A stretch of 64,000 nucleotides of DNA from JAIBJN01 sp963847985 (lineage in GTDB: Bacteria; Actinomycetota; Thermoleophilia; Gaiellales; Gaiellaceae). Every line of letters begins with the position of its first letter. Position 1 is the stretch's first letter. Shown in pieces: positions 60,823 to 64,000 of this stretch. The stretch lies in contig CAWKBS010000002.1 in NCBI GenBank assembly GCA_963847985.1, forward strand, positions 177,713 to 241,712. Reading direction: 5' to 3'. Made by a program: the position numbers and the translations under genes. The notes under the pieces are model-generated. The model was not told the DNA's origin. It saw nothing but the letters and a program-made list of their open reading frames with translations, and searched no databases.

Positions 60823-62109
60823 GTGGAGCTTCAGCTCGTCAACGTCGGCACGAAGCTCCTGGGCGACTACGCGTCGATCGCGACGCGCGGTCTCATGGAC
60901 CAGATCCGCGAGCTCGCCGCGCCGCTCGAGGGGAAGCGTGTTCTCCACCTCTCGGCGACCGCGTTCGGGGGCGGCGTGGCCGAGATCCTCTACACGCTCG
61001 TCCCGCTCATGCGCGACGCCGGCCTCGACGTCGAATGGCGGATCATCCAGGGCCAGGACGAGTTCTTCGACGTCACCAAGACGATCCACAACGCGCTCCA
61101 GGGCGATCCGGTGGATCTCACGTCCGAGCAGCGGGAGATCTTCGTCCGCTACCAGAAGCTCAACGCCGAGGCGGTCGAGGGAGGGTCGTACGACTTCGTC
61201 ATCGTCCACGACCCGCAGCCGGTCGGCGTCATCGAGTACGCACGCGAGCTCGGGCGCCACTGGACGTGGCGCTGCCACATCGACCTCTCCGAGCCGAACC
61301 CGTCGGTGCTCGACTTCCTCGTCCCGTGGATCGGGCGCCACGACGCGGCCATCTTCCACCGCCGCGAGTACGTGCCTGCCTCGGAGTCGATGCCGACGCC
61401 GTGGATCTGGCCGCCGGCGATCGACCCGCTCGCGCCCAAGAACATGGCGCTCTCGCCCGAGGACGCGGCGTACATCGTCGACCAGTTCGGGATCGACGTG
61501 AAGCGCCCGCTGATCACACAGGTCAGCCGCTTCGACCCGTGGAAGGACCCGCTCGGCGTGATCGAGGCGTGGCGGACCGTTCGAAAGGACCACCCCGAGG
61601 TCCAGCTCGCCCTCGTCGGCTCGATGGCGCACGACGACCCGGAGGGTTGGGAGTACTACAACCGGACGGTCGCCGCCGCCGACGGCGATCCCGACATCTT
61701 CATCCTCTCCAACCTGAACAACGTCGGCTCCGTCGAGGTGAACGCATTCCAGGTCCACTCCGAGGTCGTGCTGCAGAAGTCCATCCGCGAGGGCTTCGGC
61801 CTGACCGTGACCGAGGCGCTCTGGAAGGGGCGGCCCGTCATCGCCGGTCGGGTCGGCGGGATCGTCGACCAGATTCAGGACGAGGAGACCGGCTACCTCG
61901 TCGAGTCGGTCGAGCAGTGCGCCGAACGGGCGGCGCTCATCCTCGGCGAGCCGGAGCGCCATCGGAAGATGGCCCTCGCGGGCAAGGAGCACGTCCGCCG
62001 GCGCTTTCTCACGCCGCGCCTGCTTCGCGACTGGCTCGTGCACTTCAACGAGCTCGACGGCACGGGCGCCGAGGCGGCCGAGCTGGCCGACGCGCTGCGC
62101 ACCGCCTGA
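60823..62109 (+). CDS. treT: Trehalose synthase, glycosyl-transferring (TreT), GT4 family
   Basis: A 428-residue GT4 enzyme resembling TreT, which reversibly makes trehalose from NDP-glucose and glucose. It has HLSATAFGGGVAEILYTLVPLM, WRIIQGQDEFFDVTK, VHDPQPVGV, WRCHIDLSEPN, the donor site QVSRFDPWKDPLGVIEAW and the SIREGFGLTVTEALWKGRPVI motif. GTG 60823 is the start. The next gene encodes a GT20 enzyme, so two possible routes to trehalose-type solutes lie together. Confidence 0.88.
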   Translation: MELQLVNVGTKLLGDYASIATRGLMDQIRELAAPLEGKRVLHLSATAFGGGVAEILYTLVPLMRDAGLDVEWRIIQGQDEFFDVTKTIHNALQGDPVDLTSEQREIFVRYQKLNAEAVEGGSYDFVIVHDPQPVGVIEYARELGRHWTWRCHIDLSEPNPSVLDFLVPWIGRHDAAIFHRREYVPASESMPTPWIWPPAIDPLAPKNMALSPEDAAYIVDQFGIDVKRPLITQVSRFDPWKDPLGVIEAWRTVRKDHPEVQLALVGSMAHDDPEGWEYYNRTVAAADGDPDIFILSNLNNVGSVEVNAFQVHSEVVLQKSIREGFGLTVTEALWKGRPVIAGRVGGIVDQIQDEETGYLVESVEQCAERAALILGEPERHRKMALAGKEHVRRRFLTPRLLRDWLVHFNELDGTGAEAAELADALRTA

Positions 62110-62131
62110 GACCTGCATCTAGGGTGTCGCC

Positions 62132-63613
62132 ATGGCGGCCCGGCGCAAGCTGATCGTCGTCTCGAACCGCGGGCCGGTCGTGTACCACAGCGACCCCGGA
62201 GGCGGGCGCGTCGCCAGGCGCGGTGGTGGCGGCCTCGTCACGGCCCTCCGCAGCCTCGTCGACCACCACGACGTCACCTGGATCGCGAGCGCGATGTCGG
62301 AGGAGGACCGCGTCGTGGCGGAAGAGGCAGACGGGCCGGTGGACGAGGTGGCGCACGGCGGGGCGCCGTACCGGCTCCACCTGGTCGCGCATGACCCGAC
62401 CGCCTACGACTGGTACTACAACGTGATCGCAAACCCGATGCTGTGGTTCATCCAGCACTACCTCTGGGGGCTCGCGGCCGCACCCGACGTCGACCACGGC
62501 CTCCACCACGCATGGAACGACGGCTACGTCGCCGTCAACCAGGCGTTCGCCGACGCCGTCGTCGCCGAGCTGGAGCGCCGGCCGGACGCGGCCGTCTTCT
62601 TCCACGACTACCACCTCTACGTCGCGCCTCGGCTCGTGCGCGAGCGGGCTCCGGACGCGTTGATGGCGCACTTCGTGCACGTCCCGTGGCCGATGCCCGA
62701 CTACTGGCGCGTCCTTCCGGAGCCGATCCGGCGCGCGATCCACGAGGGCCTGCTCGCCAACGACGTCGTCAGCTTCCACACGCCGCGCTGGCGCCAGAGC
62801 TTCCAGCGCTCGTGCGTGGACATCCTCGGCGTGGAGCCGGACCGGGCCGTCCACGAGATCACGGTCGACGGCCACCGCACGCGGCTGCGGGCGAGCCCCA
62901 TTTCGGTCGATCCCGTCGAGTTCGACCAGCTCGCGGAGAGCGAGGCGGTGCTGGCGGCCGAGGCCGAGATCGAGTCGGGCCGGCCGGAGCGCCTCATCCT
63001 CCGCGTCGACCGGACGGACCCCTCGAAGAACGTCGTCCGCGGCTTCCGCGCCTACGAGCTCTACCTCGATGCCCACCCGGAGATGCACGGGCGCGTGCAG
63101 ATGCTGGCGCTGCTGGACCCGTCCCGCCAGGACATTCCCGAGTACGCCGAGTACCTGGGCGCCGTCCAGCGCGCGGCCCGCGTGGTCAACGACCGCTTCC
63201 AGCAGGAGGGCTGGATCCCGCTCGACCTGCAGATCCAGGACAACTTCACCCAGGCGGTGGCGGCCTACAAGCAGTTCGACGTGCTGCTCGTGAACGCGAT
63301 CTTCGACGGGATGAACCTCGTCGCCAAGGAGGCGCCGCTCGTGAACGCCCGTGACGGCGTCCTCGTCCTCTCGGAGAACGCCGGCGCGCACGACGAGCTC
63401 GGCGAGTGGGCGCTGACGGTGAACCCGTTCGACGTGGCGGGCCAGGCCGAGGCGATCCACGAGGCGCTGACGATGGCGTCGGCGGAGCGCCGCCGCCGGC
63501 GGGAAGCGATCGCTACCCACGTGCGGGAGCACGACATCGGGCGCTGGATCGCGTCGCAGCTCGCCGACCTGGACGAAGCGCGCGAGCTGGCCGTCCTGTC
63601 AACACAGGGTTGA
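62132..63613 (+). CDS. GT20 family enzyme, trehalose-6-phosphate synthase-like
   Basis: A 493-residue GT20 glycosyltransferase. It has the N-terminal IVVSNRGPVVY and GGGGLVTALRSL, FFHDYHLYVAPRLV, FVHVPWPMPDYW (OtsA usually HIPFP), the phosphate/donor site RVDRTDPSKN (OtsA usually VDRLDYxKG) and DGMNLVAKEAPL. These differences mean the product may be trehalose-6-phosphate or a related phosphosugar such as glucosylglycerol-phosphate. No OtsB phosphatase is nearby. Its last codons contain half of the first palindrome that precedes the next gene. Confidence 0.82.
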   Translation: MAARRKLIVVSNRGPVVYHSDPGGGRVARRGGGGLVTALRSLVDHHDVTWIASAMSEEDRVVAEEADGPVDEVAHGGAPYRLHLVAHDPTAYDWYYNVIANPMLWFIQHYLWGLAAAPDVDHGLHHAWNDGYVAVNQAFADAVVAELERRPDAAVFFHDYHLYVAPRLVRERAPDALMAHFVHVPWPMPDYWRVLPEPIRRAIHEGLLANDVVSFHTPRWRQSFQRSCVDILGVEPDRAVHEITVDGHRTRLRASPISVDPVEFDQLAESEAVLAAEAEIESGRPERLILRVDRTDPSKNVVRGFRAYELYLDAHPEMHGRVQMLALLDPSRQDIPEYAEYLGAVQRAARVVNDRFQQEGWIPLDLQIQDNFTQAVAAYKQFDVLLVNAIFDGMNLVAKEAPLVNARDGVLVLSENAGAHDELGEWALTVNPFDVAGQAEAIHEALTMASAERRRRREAIATHVREHDIGRWIASQLADLDEARELAVLSTQG

Positions 63614-63643
63614 CACTTCGGCGCTGTCAACGTAAAGTTGACA
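63597..63643. promoter_or_regulatory. Two tandem operator-like palindromes TGTCAA-N7-TTGACA
   Basis: Site 1 is TGTCAA (63597-63602) N7 TTGACA (63610-63615). Site 2 is TGTCAA (63625-63630) N7 TTGACA (63638-63643), extended to CGCTGTCAA/TTGACAGCG. Both have the same 7-bp spacer length and lie 28 bp apart centre to centre. Site 1 contains the -35 hexamer and site 2 overlaps the -10. They look like operators for the HTH protein encoded next. Confidence 0.75.
63610..63638 (+). promoter_or_regulatory. Near-consensus sigma-70 promoter of the HTH gene
   Basis: TTGACA (63610-63615), a 17-bp spacer, and TAAAGT (63633-63638). The expected start of transcription, about 7 bp on, coincides with the GTG at 63646, so the mRNA is probably leaderless. 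Confidence 0.75.
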
Positions 63644-63645
63644 GC

Positions 63646-63957
63646 GTGAGCCCCGAAGAGCGAGAGACCCTCCTGCGCCGCCGGCTCCACGCGGCTCTGC
63701 AGGAACTGAGCGCCGGGCGCGACCCGCTCGACCTGGTCGGCGACGTCCCGATCGTGGAGGAGTTCGCGGACGACCTGGCGCAAGCGCGGATCGCCGACGC
63801 ACGCGCGGCCGGCGCCTCCTGGGCGGAGATCTCGGAGCGGCTCGGCGTGACGAGGCAGGCCGCGCACAAGCGCTTCAGCGGCTGGCGAACGCGCAAGCGC
63901 GGCGCCGGGCCCGTGCTGGAGCTGCGTTTCACCCTCGATCGGAAGGGGACGCGATGA
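63646..63957 (+). CDS. Small helix-turn-helix protein, probable autoregulator
   Basis: A 103-residue protein from GTG 63646. The first half is helical (EERETLLRRRLHAALQELSAG). An HTH follows: ARAAGASWAEISERLGVTRQAAHKRFSGW, then a basic stretch and a short beta-like tail (VLELRFTLDRKG). I cannot assign it to a named family. The twin palindromes over its promoter suggest it represses itself and the next gene, whose ATG overlaps its stop (ATGA). Confidence 0.75.
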   Translation: MSPEERETLLRRRLHAALQELSAGRDPLDLVGDVPIVEEFADDLAQARIADARAAGASWAEISERLGVTRQAAHKRFSGWRTRKRGAGPVLELRFTLDRKGTR

Positions 63958-64000
63958 AACTTCTCCGCCGCCGGAGCGACCCGCGGGTCGCAGAGGCCAC
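63954..64000 (+). CDS. Start of an unidentified gene, cut by the window end
   Basis: ATG 63954 overlaps the HTH gene stop. Only MKLLRRRSDPRVAEA is visible, running open to the window edge. The coupling suggests it belongs to the same operon and control. Function cannot be judged. Confidence 0.5.
   Translation, partial: MKLLRRRSDPRVAEA

Overview
The window is GC-rich chromosomal DNA (not computed; visibly around 70%), densely coding, with many GTG/TTG starts and 4-bp stop/start overlaps. Gene content suggests a high-GC actinobacterium, probably a deep branch such as Thermoleophilia (Gaiellales/Solirubrobacterales-like): a class E-like sortase, a GT87-type mannosyltransferase, TreT, tandem M36 fungalysins and the rnpA-yidD-yidC-jag-rsmG-parAB cluster. 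The class-level assignment is inference from gene content. No mobile elements, prophage or CRISPR array were seen.

Layout: (1) 1-8.6 kb holds the 3' end of an NDH-2 gene, two tandem secreted M36 metalloproteases, a membrane HD-GYP phosphodiesterase and a GNAT protein. Four of these five genes carry single-base frameshifts (about 12), while the other 56 kb shows none that I could see. (2) 8.6-19.4 kb, minus strand: ligD, then a lipid-synthesis run read as ECF sigma - fabZ - fabH - fabD - fabG - fabF - HAD - zinc-ribbon arginase-like - accD - accA, with no acpP. (3) 19.4-25.6 kb: birA, a PGRP amidase, an NfeD/slipin pair and a GalT-family protein. (4) 25.6-40 kb is the replication-origin region. 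Reading left from about 35.2 kb are dnaA, dnaN, recF, dciA, gyrB, gyrA and a MerR-like gene; reading right are rpmH, rnpA, yidD, a yidC-jag fusion, rsmG, parA, parB and tRNA-Ile. DnaA-box-like sites lie between dnaA and rpmH. (5) 40-55.9 kb: two GT-C glycosyltransferases, a bifunctional-nuclease family protein, chorismate mutase, an overlapping CPBP/transsulfuration/HAD/BtuF-like operon, DUF2203, MscS, a class A PBP, a GT87 transferase, moeA, a sortase and an M28-like membrane peptidase. (6) 56-64 kb: a two-component system followed by an HtrA protease, an orphan DNA methyltransferase, an RsbW-type ATPase, TreT plus a GT20 enzyme (trehalose or related osmolytes), and a small HTH gene behind two perfect palindromes.

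Most notable items: the in-frame YidC-Jag fusion; a terminator-like hairpin whose stem contains the gyrB Shine-Dalgarno; twin TGTCAA-N7-TTGACA palindromes over a near-consensus promoter with a probably leaderless start; several genes whose conserved N-termini imply CTG start codons; an arginase-like protein with a zinc ribbon and an altered first metal-ligand segment; and the ECF sigma gene leading the fatty-acid operon.
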